DNA from: Halorubrum halophilum
GTDB taxonomy: Archaea; Halobacteriota; Halobacteria; Halobacteriales; Haloferacaceae
NCBI RefSeq assembly: GCF_000739595.1
Contig: NZ_BBJP01000013.1
Span: forward strand, 62,001 to 126,000
Direction: 5' to 3'
Length of the DNA stretch: 64,000 nt
The notes under the pieces: generated by a model
Database searches by the model: none
Seen by the model: the letters and a program-made list of their open reading frames with translations, nothing else
Told to the model about the DNA's origin: nothing
Made by a program: the position numbers and the translations under genes
Shown: piece by piece, positions 26,167 to 34,787 of the stretch
Layout: each line of letters starts with the position of its first letter
Numbering within the stretch: position 1 is the stretch's first letter

Positions 26167-27147
26167 ATGGCTCTCGGAGGGCCGGCCGCCCAGCTCGCGA
26201 TCGTCGCGCTCACCGTCATCGGCCTGTGGATCGGCGCCCGCGCGCTCGTCGATTCGACGGTGCGGATCGCTCGGCGGTTCGGGGTCAGCGAGCTCACGAT
26301 CGGGCTGACGATCGTCGCGATGGGAACGTCGACGCCCGAACTCGTCGTGACGGTCGACGCGGCACTGGCGGGGCTCGGGGAGATCGGCGTCGGCAACGTC
26401 GTCGGCTCCAACGCCTACAACCTCGCGTTCATCCTCGGCGCGGTGTCGCTGTTGCGGGTCATCCCCGTCGAGCGCTCGCTGGTCCACCGCGACGGCGCCG
26501 CGCTGGTGTGCTCGACGCTGGCCGGGTTCGCGGTCCTGTTCGACCGAACTGTGACCGGCGTCGAGGGCGCCCTGCTCGTGGGGCTGTTCGTCGCGTACAC
26601 GGCCTATCTCGTCCGCGACGAGCAAACGGCGCACTCGATCGAGACGGAGTACGCGGAGTCGCGGGTCACGGGGGCGATCCCGACCGGACTCTCGCATCGG
26701 GCCCGCGACGCGCTGCTGCTCGTCGGCGGGCTGGCGATCGTCCTAGTCAGCGGGCACTTCATGGTCGAGGCCGCGTCGACACTAGCCCGCGGAGTCGGTA
26801 TCTCCGACTGGGTGATCGGCGGGACGATCGTCGCGGCGGGGACCTCGACGCCGGAGCTCGCCGTCTCGCTCGTCGCGATGCGACAGGGCCACGTCGGGAT
26901 GTCGGTGGGCAACGTCGTCGGAAGCAACGTGTTCAACGTGCTCGGTATCCTGGGGATCGCCGCTCTCCTCCGCCCGCTCGCGGTCGGCGGCGCAGCGATC
27001 GAGACGCTCCTCTGGTTGACGGTCCTCACGGTGCTGATGGTCGCGGCGCTGTGGTCCGGGCGACGGCTCTCCCGCACCGAGGGCGCCCTGTTCGTCTGCT
27101 CCGAGCTGGCCCGGTGGACGCTCGGACTCCTGCGGATCTTCGGGTGA
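26167..27147 (+). CDS. Sodium/calcium exchanger (NCX/CaCA) family protein
   Basis: 326 residues with about ten membrane helices and two inverted alpha-repeats: GTSTPELVVTVDAALAGLGEIGVGNVVGSNAYNL (about 58-90) and GTSTPELAVSLVAMRQGHVGMSVGNVVGSNVFNV (about 225-258). The paired G-T-S-T-P-E-L and V-G-S-N motifs hold the ion-binding glutamates and asparagines. It probably exports Ca2+ in exchange for Na+ or H+. A TTTTAAC stretch about 26 bases before ATG 26167 supports a leaderless mRNA. Confidence 0.95.
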   Translation: MALGGPAAQLAIVALTVIGLWIGARALVDSTVRIARRFGVSELTIGLTIVAMGTSTPELVVTVDAALAGLGEIGVGNVVGSNAYNLAFILGAVSLLRVIPVERSLVHRDGAALVCSTLAGFAVLFDRTVTGVEGALLVGLFVAYTAYLVRDEQTAHSIETEYAESRVTGAIPTGLSHRARDALLLVGGLAIVLVSGHFMVEAASTLARGVGISDWVIGGTIVAAGTSTPELAVSLVAMRQGHVGMSVGNVVGSNVFNVLGILGIAALLRPLAVGGAAIETLLWLTVLTVLMVAALWSGRRLSRTEGALFVCSELARWTLGLLRIFG

Positions 27148-27234
27148 CCCCGCGTCGACGCCGCGATCGCGTCGGCGTCGGTACCGGATCGCTCCCGTCA
27201 CAAGACACAACCCGCCGCTCGCCGAAGGGAACGT

Positions 27235-27969
27235 ATGTCCGCGAACTCCGGTGCCAGCGTCACCCTCGTCCGAAACGCCACGGTCCTCGCGACCGTCGGC
27301 AAGACGACCTTCCTCGTCGATCCGCTGTTCTCGCCGCAGGGCGCGCTGCCACCGATCGATAACACGCCGAACGACCGACCGAACCCGCTGGTCCCGATGC
27401 CCGATATCGATCTCTCGTACGACGCGGTGATCGTCACCCACCGCCACCCCGACCACTTCGACGAGGCGGCGAAGGAGGAGCTCGACGCGGACGTGCCGCT
27501 GTTCTGTCAGCCCGCCGAGGCGGACGCGTTCGCCGAGGAGGGGTTCACCGACGTGCGGCCCGTCGAGGACGCGGCGTCGTTCGGGGGCGTCACCCTCCAC
27601 CGGACGCCCGGCCGTCACGGACACGGGGAACTGGCCGAGCGGATGGGACCGGTCTCCGGGTTCGTCCTCGAGGGCGACGAGACGCTGTACCTCGCCGGCG
27701 ACACGGTCTGGTACGAGCCGGTCGCGGAGACGCTGGACCGGTTCGAGCCCGACGCGGTCGTCCTCAACGGCGGCGCGGCGCGGTTCAACGAGGGCGAGCC
27801 CATCACCATGGGCGTCGACGACGTCGCCGCCGTCCGCGAGGCAACCGACGCCGCGGTCGCCGTGGTCCACATGGAGGCGATCAACCACTGTCTGCTCTCG
27901 CGGGAGGAGCTGCGCTCGGAGACGGAGGACGTGCTGGTTCCGGAGGACGGCGAGCGGATCGAGTTCTAG
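27235..27969 (+). CDS. MBL-fold metallo-hydrolase
   Basis: 244 residues. The metal-binding motif is THRHPDHFD (H-x-H-x-D-H), with later ligands in TPGRHG, YLAGDTVWYEP and AVVHMEAINHC. This resembles the UPF0173/UlaG-like subgroup (FLVDPLFSPQG, LYLAGDT). The substrate is not predictable; relatives include lactonases, phospholipases and RNA nucleases. No signal peptide is visible, so it is cytoplasmic. It runs in the same direction as the NCX gene, but an 87-bp gap with a possible promoter separates them. Confidence 0.92.
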   Translation: MSANSGASVTLVRNATVLATVGKTTFLVDPLFSPQGALPPIDNTPNDRPNPLVPMPDIDLSYDAVIVTHRHPDHFDEAAKEELDADVPLFCQPAEADAFAEEGFTDVRPVEDAASFGGVTLHRTPGRHGHGELAERMGPVSGFVLEGDETLYLAGDTVWYEPVAETLDRFEPDAVVLNGGAARFNEGEPITMGVDDVAAVREATDAAVAVVHMEAINHCLLSREELRSETEDVLVPEDGERIEF

Positions 27970-28005
27970 CTGCACCGCTATTTCAAAAGCGCTGTTCCGT
28001 AGAAG

Positions 28006-28079
28006 GTCCGGGTGCGAGAATCGAACCCGCGTCTCAGCCTCCACAAGGCTGAAGGATAGTCCACTACCCTAACCCGGAC
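28006..28079 (-). tRNA. tRNA-His (GTG)
   Basis: On the minus strand the cloverleaf closes well: D-stem GGGT/ATCC, anticodon stem CAGCC/GGCTG with loop TTGTGGA (anticodon GTG), and T arm GCGGG-TTCGATT-CTCGC. The first base is the extra G(-1) and the last base the matching C73, the tRNA-His identity pair, so G(-1) is encoded in the genome. CCA is not encoded. Confidence 0.95.
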
Positions 28080-28239
28080 ACGCGTCGATATCTATCCCGC
28101 TTTGATAAATAACCGTTACGACTCCCGGACGGGCGTGTGACGCGGTGGCGTCCGGTGATCGGTCCCGCCGGTCGGCCCGCCGATCGCCCCCTGACGACCA
28201 CGCCGCTTTTACTCCCAGCCGGCGTATCAATGGGCAACC

Positions 28240-28695
28240 GTGGCGTTCACCGACAAGATCTACGTGAAGAACCACCGGCAGCTCGCCTCCCAGCTGGAGA
28301 CGAACATCCCGAAGGGGGCCTTCGCCGGCGCGACTCTCGACATGCTGTTCACCGGCGACGGGCTCTCGAAGCTCGACTCGACGACGCGGGACCGGATCCT
28401 GGACTTCGCGGAGGACTTCCTCGACTGCGACTGTCAGGCGAACCCCTACTGCGGCTGTCCGGAGGAGAAGTTCATGGCGTACGTGTTGGAGCTTCGCGCC
28501 GAGGGGCTCGGCCCGCAGGCGATCGTGGACGTGATGAGCGACGACTACATGGTGTACGCGTACACCGGCGACGTGCTCTCGTTCCTCGACGACTCGGTGC
28601 GGCAGCTGGAGGCGATCGAGACCCTCGCCGACGTCGAGAGCAACGAGGAGATGTCGGAGCGGGCGCGGCGAGCGAAGCGGGAACTGTCGGGATAA
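28240..28695 (+). CDS. DUF5814 family protein
   Basis: 151 residues, GTG start. The sequence has a cysteine cluster, CDCQANPYCGCPEEKFM (about 64-80), that could bind zinc, and helices MAYVLELRAEGLGPQAIVDVMSDDYMVYAYTGDVLSFLDDSVRQLEAIE. The same domain occurs at the C terminus of some haloarchaeal helicase proteins and is named DUF5814; here it stands alone. A role in nucleic acid handling is inferred from that association only. The next feature, hairpin element B, begins about 70 bp after the stop. Confidence 0.8.
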   Translation: MAFTDKIYVKNHRQLASQLETNIPKGAFAGATLDMLFTGDGLSKLDSTTRDRILDFAEDFLDCDCQANPYCGCPEEKFMAYVLELRAEGLGPQAIVDVMSDDYMVYAYTGDVLSFLDDSVRQLEAIETLADVESNEEMSERARRAKRELSG

Positions 28696-28764
28696 GCGGT
28701 ATTCGTGAGTAGATTCCCTGTCGATCGTTTCTGGGCTGTTGCCGACAGATCGACGGTGAAGGCC

Positions 28765-29082
28765 TCCAAAGCCCCAGCCGAGAAAACGGCTCACGCTCGC
28801 TGTGCTCCTCACTCGGTCGCTCACTTCGTTCGCTCCCTCGTTGCGGTGCTTACGTCGCCTGAGCCGTTTTCGCGGCTGCCCCTTTGAGCCCCACCCCGCA
28901 CCGCAGCCTCACACCTCCCCAACCTCGTCGGTCGCCCGTCGCTTTGCTCGGGCGACCGACTCCCTCGCATCGTCGTCGCCGGCGGCTTCGCCGCCGGCTG
29001 CCAGAGGGACCGGAGGTCCCTCGCGGTTCGCGGTCCTCCGGACCACTCACCGGGGCGCGCCACCGCCTCGTTCAGTTATAAG
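28765..29082 (+). repeat. Multi-hairpin intergenic element, copy B
   Basis: Starts with TCCAAAGCCCCAGCCG, as in copies A and C. Stems: 28775-28793 with 28860-28878 (18 of 19 pairs); 28927-28937 with 28950-28960 (GTCGGTCGCCC and complement, longer loop than in A); 28978-28998 (GCCGGCGGC-TTC-GCCGCCGGC); GAGGGACC-GGA-GGTCCCTC; and GGTCC-TCC-GGACC. Shared blocks CTGCCCCTTTGA and CTCGTCGGTCG lie between them. The end is GCGCGCCACCGC followed by TTATAAG at 29076-29082. The open frames here are not credible genes. It sits between a plus-strand gene end and the ctaA start. Confidence 0.87.
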
Positions 29083-29181
29083 TAGAACACGGCCCCGTGG
29101 CGGTTTCTGCCCGGCCCATCGAATTCTCGCCTCCCCGGAGCGTCCGAACGGTCTAAGTGCGCTCAAACCCGAACTTGACCA

Positions 29182-30075
29182 ATGAGTCTTCGGCCCGCGT
29201 GGTTGACATTCAGGCGGTACGCGGCGACGACGACCGGGATGACGCTGGTGCTGTTCGCGCTCGGCGTCTACACCGCGGCGACCGGCTCGGGACTGGCGTG
29301 TCAGGCCCAGTGGCCGCTCTGTTCGGACCAGCTCATCCCCGCGATGACGATCAACCCGGACTTCATCGAGTGGTTCCACCGCGTGTGGGCGATGGTCACC
29401 GGGTTCCTCATCATCGGCGTCGCCGGCTGGTCGTGGTTCGGCGGTCGAGATCGCCGGACCCGGCTGGCGGCGACGCTCGCGGTCGCGATCCTCCCGCTGC
29501 AGATCACTGTCGGCGCGCTCACCGTCACCCTCGGCGGCCTCGTCCCCGGCGGCTACACGGTGTCGACGCACGCGGCCCACCTGATCGTCGCGCTCGGGAT
29601 CTTCACGCTGCTCGGGCTGGCGACCATCTGGGGCGGCGGCCGCGGCTCCCCGCGGCTGCTCCGGGCCGCGATCGGAGTCGCCGCGGTCGGGATCGTCGCC
29701 AGCGCGGTGTTCTCGCGGGCGGTCCCGTTCGTCACCTACTCGCCGGGCGCGCAGGCGGGCTTCTACGTGAGCGGGCTGGCGGGCCACCTCGGACTAGTGG
29801 CGGCCGTCGCGTACGCCACGGAGGCTGTCAGAACCGGGTATCCGGGACTCGATCGGTCGACCGCGAAGACCGTTCGCCTGCTCGCTGCCGGGTCGATGGC
29901 CGCGCTGGTCGGCACCCTGCTTCTGGGCCGCGACCTGGTGTTGTACACCGCGTTCTGGCAGCGGCTCAACCTCGCCGCGCTCGGCGTCGCCGCGGCGCTG
30001 GCGCTCGGCGCCGCGTGGGCGGTCAGAGGCGTCGGGCCGGAGGGGACGACGGCCGATCCCGTGCGCGGCGACTGA
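29182..30075 (+). CDS. ctaA: Heme A synthase (CtaA/COX15 family)
   Basis: 297 residues with eight membrane helices. It begins with FRRYAATTTGMTLVLFALGVYTAATGSGLACQAQWPLC, the CtaA signature with paired cysteines in an outer loop, followed by EWFHRVWAMVTGF, THAAHLIVAL, GLAGHLGLV and WQRLNLAALG, which supply the heme-ligand histidine positions; the last conserved position reads Q-R-L-N rather than the usual His. It oxidises the C8 methyl of heme O to make heme A for terminal oxidases. No heme-copper oxidase gene is adjacent in this window. Confidence 0.93.
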   Translation: MSLRPAWLTFRRYAATTTGMTLVLFALGVYTAATGSGLACQAQWPLCSDQLIPAMTINPDFIEWFHRVWAMVTGFLIIGVAGWSWFGGRDRRTRLAATLAVAILPLQITVGALTVTLGGLVPGGYTVSTHAAHLIVALGIFTLLGLATIWGGGRGSPRLLRAAIGVAAVGIVASAVFSRAVPFVTYSPGAQAGFYVSGLAGHLGLVAAVAYATEAVRTGYPGLDRSTAKTVRLLAAGSMAALVGTLLLGRDLVLYTAFWQRLNLAALGVAAALALGAAWAVRGVGPEGTTADPVRGD

Positions 30076-30203
30076 CCGGGTCGGTCGAATCGGGTCGGTC
30101 GGGTGGAGATCCGCCGGAGACCGGTGCGGCGCTCCGTCCGAGTGGAGTGTAACACCCCAACCGAGGAGGAAAGCTTAAAATCAGTTCCCGTTCACCCACG
30201 GGT

Positions 30204-31001
30204 ATGTCATACCGCACGGAGACGGACATGAGCCGTCGGACGTACCTGAAGCTGACCGGCGGGGCCAGCGCCGTCGGCCTGACCGGCGTCGCCGGCTGTC
30301 TCGGCGACGACAGCACCACCATCACCCCGGGCACCGCGCCCGGCTTCCCGCCGTTCGAGATGCAGGAGGACGGCGAGCTGGTCGGCTTCGACGTCGACCT
30401 GCTGGAGGCCGTCGTCGGGGAGACCGACTACGAGCTCGGCGAGTGGGCCACCTTCGAGTTCGACTCGCTCATCCCCGCGCTCACGCAGAACGAGGAGATC
30501 GACGTGATCGCGGCCGCGATGACGATCACCGAGGACCGGCAGGAGACGATCGCTTTCTCGGACCCCTACTGGGAGTCCGATCAGGCGATCCTCGTACGGG
30601 AGGGCGGCGACTTCCAGCCCTCGTCGTGGGAGGACTTCGAGGGCGTCCGCGTGGGCGCGCAGTCGGGGACGACCGGGGCGGACCAAGTGTCGGCGAACCT
30701 CGTCGAACCCGGGATCATCTCCGAGGACGACTACTCCTCGTACGACAGCTACGTGTTCGCGGTCGAGGACCTCGCGAACGAGAACGTCGACGCGGTCGTC
30801 ATCGACCTCCCGGTCGCGGAGACGTTCGCGGCCAACCGCGACGTGGAGGTCGCGTTCATCGAGGAGACCGGCGAGCAGTTCGGCTTCGGCATCCGGCAGG
30901 GCGAGTCGGAGTTCCAGTCGGCGCTGAACGACGGGATCGCGACCGTCCGGGACGACGGGACGTATGAGGAGATAACCAACACCTGGTTCGGACAGGAGTA
31001 G
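30204..31001 (+). CDS. Polar amino acid ABC transporter, substrate-binding lipoprotein
   Basis: 265 residues. MSRRTYLKLTGGASAVGLTGVAGC is a twin-arginine lipoprotein signal (S-R-R-T-Y-L and lipobox G-V-A-G-C). The mature domain has the SBP_bac_3 pattern: GFPPFEMQEDGELVGFDVDLLEAV, WATFEFDSLIPALTQNEEIDVIAAAMTITEDRQETIAFSDPYW, and GVRVGAQSGTTG. It captures an amino acid such as glutamine or arginine outside the cell and delivers it to the permeases encoded just downstream. Start 30204 gives ten residues before the twin arginines; an in-frame ATG at 30228 is a possible alternative. A CTTAAAA box lies about 26 bases upstream of 30204. Confidence 0.94.
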   Translation: MSYRTETDMSRRTYLKLTGGASAVGLTGVAGCLGDDSTTITPGTAPGFPPFEMQEDGELVGFDVDLLEAVVGETDYELGEWATFEFDSLIPALTQNEEIDVIAAAMTITEDRQETIAFSDPYWESDQAILVREGGDFQPSSWEDFEGVRVGAQSGTTGADQVSANLVEPGIISEDDYSSYDSYVFAVEDLANENVDAVVIDLPVAETFAANRDVEVAFIEETGEQFGFGIRQGESEFQSALNDGIATVRDDGTYEEITNTWFGQE

Positions 31002-31002
31002 G

Positions 31003-31788
31003 ATGTCGGACCCGGGGACGCTCGCGCTCGCGGCGGCCGCCAGCGCCGCGGTCGAAATTCCGACGGGCGACGGTCTCGCGACGCTCGCGTTTATCGGCGA
31101 ATCCGCGGACTGGGATTTCGTCTTCAGCAATGCCGATTACCTCGGTGTCGGCGCCCTGCTAACGATCGGACTCACGATCGCGTCGATCCTCCTCGGGTTC
31201 GTCGTCGGGTTCCCGGCCGGCGCGGTCGAGGTGTACGGCGACGGGCTCCTGAAGCGAGTCGTTAGCACGGTCGGGATCGTGCTCCGCGGGACGCCGATCG
31301 TCGTCATCCTCATCGTGATGTACTTCGTCGTCGGCGTGCCGCAGATCAACCTCGGCGTCGCCTCGATATCCTCGGCGATGACGGCCGGAATCCTGGGGCT
31401 CGGCCTGCGCAGCGCGGCGTACCAGTCGCAGATCTTCCGGGCGACCCTCTCAAGTGTCGACGAGGGGCAACTGGAGGCCGGTCGGTCGATCGGGCTCTCG
31501 CGGTTCGAGGCGGTCCGGTACGTCGTCGTGCCGCAGGCCCTGCGCCGGTCGATTCCGGGGTTTCAAAACGAGTTCACGATCGTGTTGAAGGACACGAGCA
31601 TCGTGTTCGCGATCGGGCTTGCGGAGCTGCTCACGCGGGGGTACGACCTGTTCTCGGAGCAGACGACCGCAGTGCTCGAAGTCATCCTCTTCATCAGTGC
31701 AATCTACTTCGTCCTCACGTTCACGACGAACCGCGCGCTCGACTACCTCGGCGATCACTACGCGATCCCGGAGGGTGAGTCGGCATGA
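31003..31788 (+). CDS. Amino acid ABC transporter permease (HisM/GlnP type) 1
   Basis: 261 residues with five or six membrane helices. The cytoplasmic coupling loop of ABC permeases is EAGRSIGLSRFEAVRYVVVPQALRRSIPGFQNEFTIVLKDTSI, and an early GVGALLTIGLTIASILLGFVVGFPAG is typical of HisM-type proteins. It starts 1 base after the stop of the binding-protein gene and its own stop overlaps the ATPase start by 4 bases. With the second permease downstream it probably makes a heterodimeric channel. Confidence 0.93.
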   Translation: MSDPGTLALAAAASAAVEIPTGDGLATLAFIGESADWDFVFSNADYLGVGALLTIGLTIASILLGFVVGFPAGAVEVYGDGLLKRVVSTVGIVLRGTPIVVILIVMYFVVGVPQINLGVASISSAMTAGILGLGLRSAAYQSQIFRATLSSVDEGQLEAGRSIGLSRFEAVRYVVVPQALRRSIPGFQNEFTIVLKDTSIVFAIGLAELLTRGYDLFSEQTTAVLEVILFISAIYFVLTFTTNRALDYLGDHYAIPEGESA

Positions 31789-32534
31789 GTGACGACAACG
31801 ACTTCCTCCGGGTGACGGACGTCTCGAAGTGGTACGGCGACGAGAAGGTGCTCGAAGACGTCTCCTTCGAGATGGACCGAGGGGACGTGACCGTCCTGAT
31901 CGGTCCCTCCGGCTCCGGGAAGTCGACCATGCTGCGGTGCGTAAACCGGCTCGCGGAGGCGCAAGAGGGATCGATCCTGCTGGACGGCGAAGAGGTGCTC
32001 TCGCCGGACCTCGACGTCGACGAGCTCCGCCGCGAGGTCGGGATGGTGTTCCAGGGGTTCAACCTGTTCGCGCACCTCACCGCGGTCGGCAACGTCGCCC
32101 TCGGCCCGCGCCGCGTGCTCGGGCTCTCCGAGACCGAGGCCCGCGAGCGCGCCGAGGCCCAACTGGAGCGCGTCGGCCTCGGCGAGCAGTTCGACTCGTA
32201 TCCCGCGGAGCTGTCCGGGGGCCAACAGCAGCGCGTCGGTATCGCCCGCGCGCTGGCGATGGAGCCGAAGCTGATGTTGTTCGACGAGCCGACGAGCGCG
32301 CTCGACCCCGAACTCATCGGCGAGGTGCTGGAGGTGATGCACGGGCTCGTCGACGAGGGGATGACGATGCTCGTAGTCACCCACGAGATGAGCTTCGCCC
32401 GCGAGGTCGCCGACGAGATCGTGTTCCTCGACGACGGCCGCGTGGTCGAACGCGGCCCGCCCGAACAGCTGTTCGACCGCCCCGAGGAGGAACGGACCGG
32501 CCGGTTCCTCGAACGGATCGCGAGTCACGACTGA
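31785..32534 (+). CDS. Amino acid ABC transporter ATP-binding protein (GlnQ type)
   Basis: 249 residues. Walker A GPSGSGKSTM, Q-loop GMVFQGFNLFAHLTA, signature LSGGQQQRVGIARALAM, Walker B LMLFDEPTSALDPE and switch HEM (VVTHEMSFAREVADEI) are all intact. It powers uptake by the two flanking permeases. Its ATG overlaps the first permease stop, and its stop overlaps the second permease ATG (TGATG), so four genes form a tight operon. Confidence 0.96.
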   Translation: MSDDNDFLRVTDVSKWYGDEKVLEDVSFEMDRGDVTVLIGPSGSGKSTMLRCVNRLAEAQEGSILLDGEEVLSPDLDVDELRREVGMVFQGFNLFAHLTAVGNVALGPRRVLGLSETEARERAEAQLERVGLGEQFDSYPAELSGGQQQRVGIARALAMEPKLMLFDEPTSALDPELIGEVLEVMHGLVDEGMTMLVVTHEMSFAREVADEIVFLDDGRVVERGPPEQLFDRPEEERTGRFLERIASHD

Positions 32535-33460
32535 TGGCGAGCGCGACGAGACCCGCGGCGGTACGGGAGCGCGTTGCCGACGCCGACCGCTCGGTCGGCC
32601 GGCTCCTCCTCGTCGCCGCCGGCGCGCTGTTCTGGGGCTGGCTCGTCGTGAGCTGGGTCAACCGCTGGCTCGGCGGCGTGATCGTCCCGGTCGGCCAGCC
32701 GCTCGTGCCGCCGGGGGCCGTGGAGGCGACGTTCGGGGCGATTCCGGGGCTCGCCGCGTACGCGGCCGACGCCGCCTTCGTTGTCGAGCTGACCCCGGAG
32801 CTGTCTCGGGGAACGTGGCTCACGGTCGTGATCACCGCCGTGAGCCTCTTCGTCGGGTTCCTCATGGCCGTGCCGCTGGCGGTGTCCCGCGTGTACGGCC
32901 GATTCTCGGCGTGGATCTCGCTCGGGTACACCGAACTGCTGCGCGGCACGCCCCTCCTCGCGCAGCTGTTCGTGCTCTACTACGGGCTCAACCTCGCGAG
33001 CTACGTCCCCGGCGCGTTCTCGGGCGTGTTCGCGCGGGACGTGGTCTGGGTGGCGATCGTCGGGTTCACGCTCAACGGGGCCGCGTATCAGGCCGAGTAC
33101 ATCCGCGGGGCCTTAGAGAGCGTCGAGGAGGGCCAGATCACCGCCGGCCGCGCGATCGGGCTCTCGAAGCTGGAGACGATCTACTACGTCGTGCTCCCGC
33201 AGGGGCTCCGGTACGCGATCCCGTCGTGGACCAACGAGTTCGTCTACCTGATCAAGTACTCGTCGCTGGCGGCGTTCATCACGGTTCCCGAGCTTTACTA
33301 CCGGGCCGACCAGATCGCCTCCGAGACCTTCCGGTACACGCTCATCTTCGTCGTGACCGGGGTGACGTACCTCGCCTTGGTCCTCACCGCGTCGAAGCTG
33401 ATGGAGGGCGTCGAAGACCGCGTCGCGATCCCCGGGCTCGGCGCCGAGCGCGAGGAGTGA
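32534..33460 (+). CDS. Amino acid ABC transporter permease 2
   Basis: 308 residues, longer than permease 1 by an N-terminal helix and an extracellular loop. The start MASATRPAAVRERVADADRSVGRLLLVAAGALFWGWLVVSW places a first helix at about 22-43. The permease core follows: LTVVITAVSLFVGFLMAVPLAV, ELLRGTPLLAQLFVLYYGL, and the coupling loop ITAGRAIGLSKLETIYYVVLPQGLRYAIPSWTNEFVYLIKYSSL. It most likely pairs with permease 1. The operon ends here; an alcohol dehydrogenase gene converges 12 bp later. Confidence 0.92.
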   Translation: MASATRPAAVRERVADADRSVGRLLLVAAGALFWGWLVVSWVNRWLGGVIVPVGQPLVPPGAVEATFGAIPGLAAYAADAAFVVELTPELSRGTWLTVVITAVSLFVGFLMAVPLAVSRVYGRFSAWISLGYTELLRGTPLLAQLFVLYYGLNLASYVPGAFSGVFARDVVWVAIVGFTLNGAAYQAEYIRGALESVEEGQITAGRAIGLSKLETIYYVVLPQGLRYAIPSWTNEFVYLIKYSSLAAFITVPELYYRADQIASETFRYTLIFVVTGVTYLALVLTASKLMEGVEDRVAIPGLGAEREE

Positions 33461-33472
33461 GGGGAGCCGCCG

Positions 33473-34552
33473 CTACCTCGAGAACTCGGTGACGACCTCG
33501 ACGCCCCGCGCGTCGTACTCGCCCATCGCGGCGAGCCGCTTTGAGACCTCGGAGAGCGCCAGCTCGTCGCTCACCAGCGCGGCTGGATCCACGTCGGTCG
33601 CCTCGATCAGGTCGAACAGGTCGTCGTAGCTGGTCGGCGGCATCCCGCGCGAGCCGACGAACGACACCTCCCAGCGAGTCATCCAGTCGGTCGGCAGCGA
33701 CACCTCGCCGCGCTCGGCCTCGGTGGTCAGCCCCACCTGCACGTGGATCCCGCGGGGACGCACCGAGCGAACCGAATTGCGGCAGGTCTCGGCGATTCCG
33801 AGCGCGTCGACCGACACGTCGACCCCGCCGTCGGTGAGGGTCCGAATCCGGTCCGGCACCGCCGTTTCGCCGTCACCGAGGTCGCTCGGATTTACAGCCT
33901 CGTCGGCGCCCAGATCGCGGGCGAGCGAGAGGGCCTCCTCGTCGACATCGACCGCGAGGACGCGCGCGCCGAGCGCGTCGCCGAGCTGGACCGTCGAGAG
34001 CCCGACGCCGCCGCAGCCGTGGACGGCCAACCAGTCGCCGCCGCCGATCCCGGCCCGCTCTGCGAGGGCGTGGTAGGCCGTCATGTACCGGCAACCGAGC
34101 GCGGCCGCGGCGGTGGAGCCGAGCCACGGCGGACGCTCGACGAGGTTGTAGTCGGCGTCCGGGACGGCGACGCGCTCGGCGAACGCGCCGGGGGCGTCGG
34201 GCTCGAAGCCGAGCGCTCGCCCGTCGTCGCAGACGTTCCCGTGTCCTCGGCGGCAGCGCGGACAGGTGCCGTCGCCGAGCGAGAAGGGAACGACGACGCG
34301 GTCACCCGGCGCGAACCGATCGACGGAGTCGCCGACGGCGACCACCTCGCCGGCGGGTTCGTGGCCGAGCACCTGTCCGCGGGGGACGCGGTCGTCGGCC
34401 CACTCGCCGTGGCCCGCCCACGCGTGCCAGTCGCTCCGGCAGACGCCGCAGGCCGTCACGCGGACCACGGCGTCGTCGGGGCCGGGCTCCGGCTCTGGGA
34501 CCTCGCGGACCGCCAGCGGTTCGCCGTACTCGCGGAGGATCGCCGCGCGCAT
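33473..34552 (-). CDS. Zinc-dependent alcohol dehydrogenase
   Basis: 359 residues of the medium-chain dehydrogenase family. Catalytic zinc site: CGVCRSDWHAW and GHEPAGEV. Structural zinc site: a cysteine cluster in DGTCPRCRRGHGNVC. NAD(P)-binding: VHGCGGVGLSTVQLGDALG. Residue spacing matches class I-like alcohol dehydrogenases of unknown substrate. It converges on the ABC transporter operon and reads away from the histidine kinase; the 225-bp AT-rich gap upstream carries both promoters. Confidence 0.92.
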   Translation of the reverse strand: MRAAILREYGEPLAVREVPEPEPGPDDAVVRVTACGVCRSDWHAWAGHGEWADDRVPRGQVLGHEPAGEVVAVGDSVDRFAPGDRVVVPFSLGDGTCPRCRRGHGNVCDDGRALGFEPDAPGAFAERVAVPDADYNLVERPPWLGSTAAAALGCRYMTAYHALAERAGIGGGDWLAVHGCGGVGLSTVQLGDALGARVLAVDVDEEALSLARDLGADEAVNPSDLGDGETAVPDRIRTLTDGGVDVSVDALGIAETCRNSVRSVRPRGIHVQVGLTTEAERGEVSLPTDWMTRWEVSFVGSRGMPPTSYDDLFDLIEATDVDPAALVSDELALSEVSKRLAAMGEYDARGVEVVTEFSR

Positions 34553-34756
34553 ACCGACGCCAGGACCCGACGAGAATTAAAGCCATCTTCCGAGCTCGAT
34601 CGGCGTCAAACACGTGATTCGAACGTGATACGATCTCCGTGAGAGACGGAAGCAGACTTTGTTTCGCTCGTTAAACCATCTTTTAACGGCTTTGAGAAGC
34701 GTATTATGAAAATTCACTGACCGTACAACGAGTAACTAAAATGATGTTTGAGAAAG

Positions 34757-34766
34757 GTTTATAATC
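34757..34766 (+). promoter_or_regulatory. TATA box of the histidine kinase gene
   Basis: GTTTATAATC, in an unusually AT-rich stretch (about 34640-34780), is centred about 26 bases before GTG 34788. This spacing suggests a leaderless transcript starting at that codon. Confidence 0.65.
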
Positions 34767-34787
34767 CTATAATAAGGTGTGTGTGGT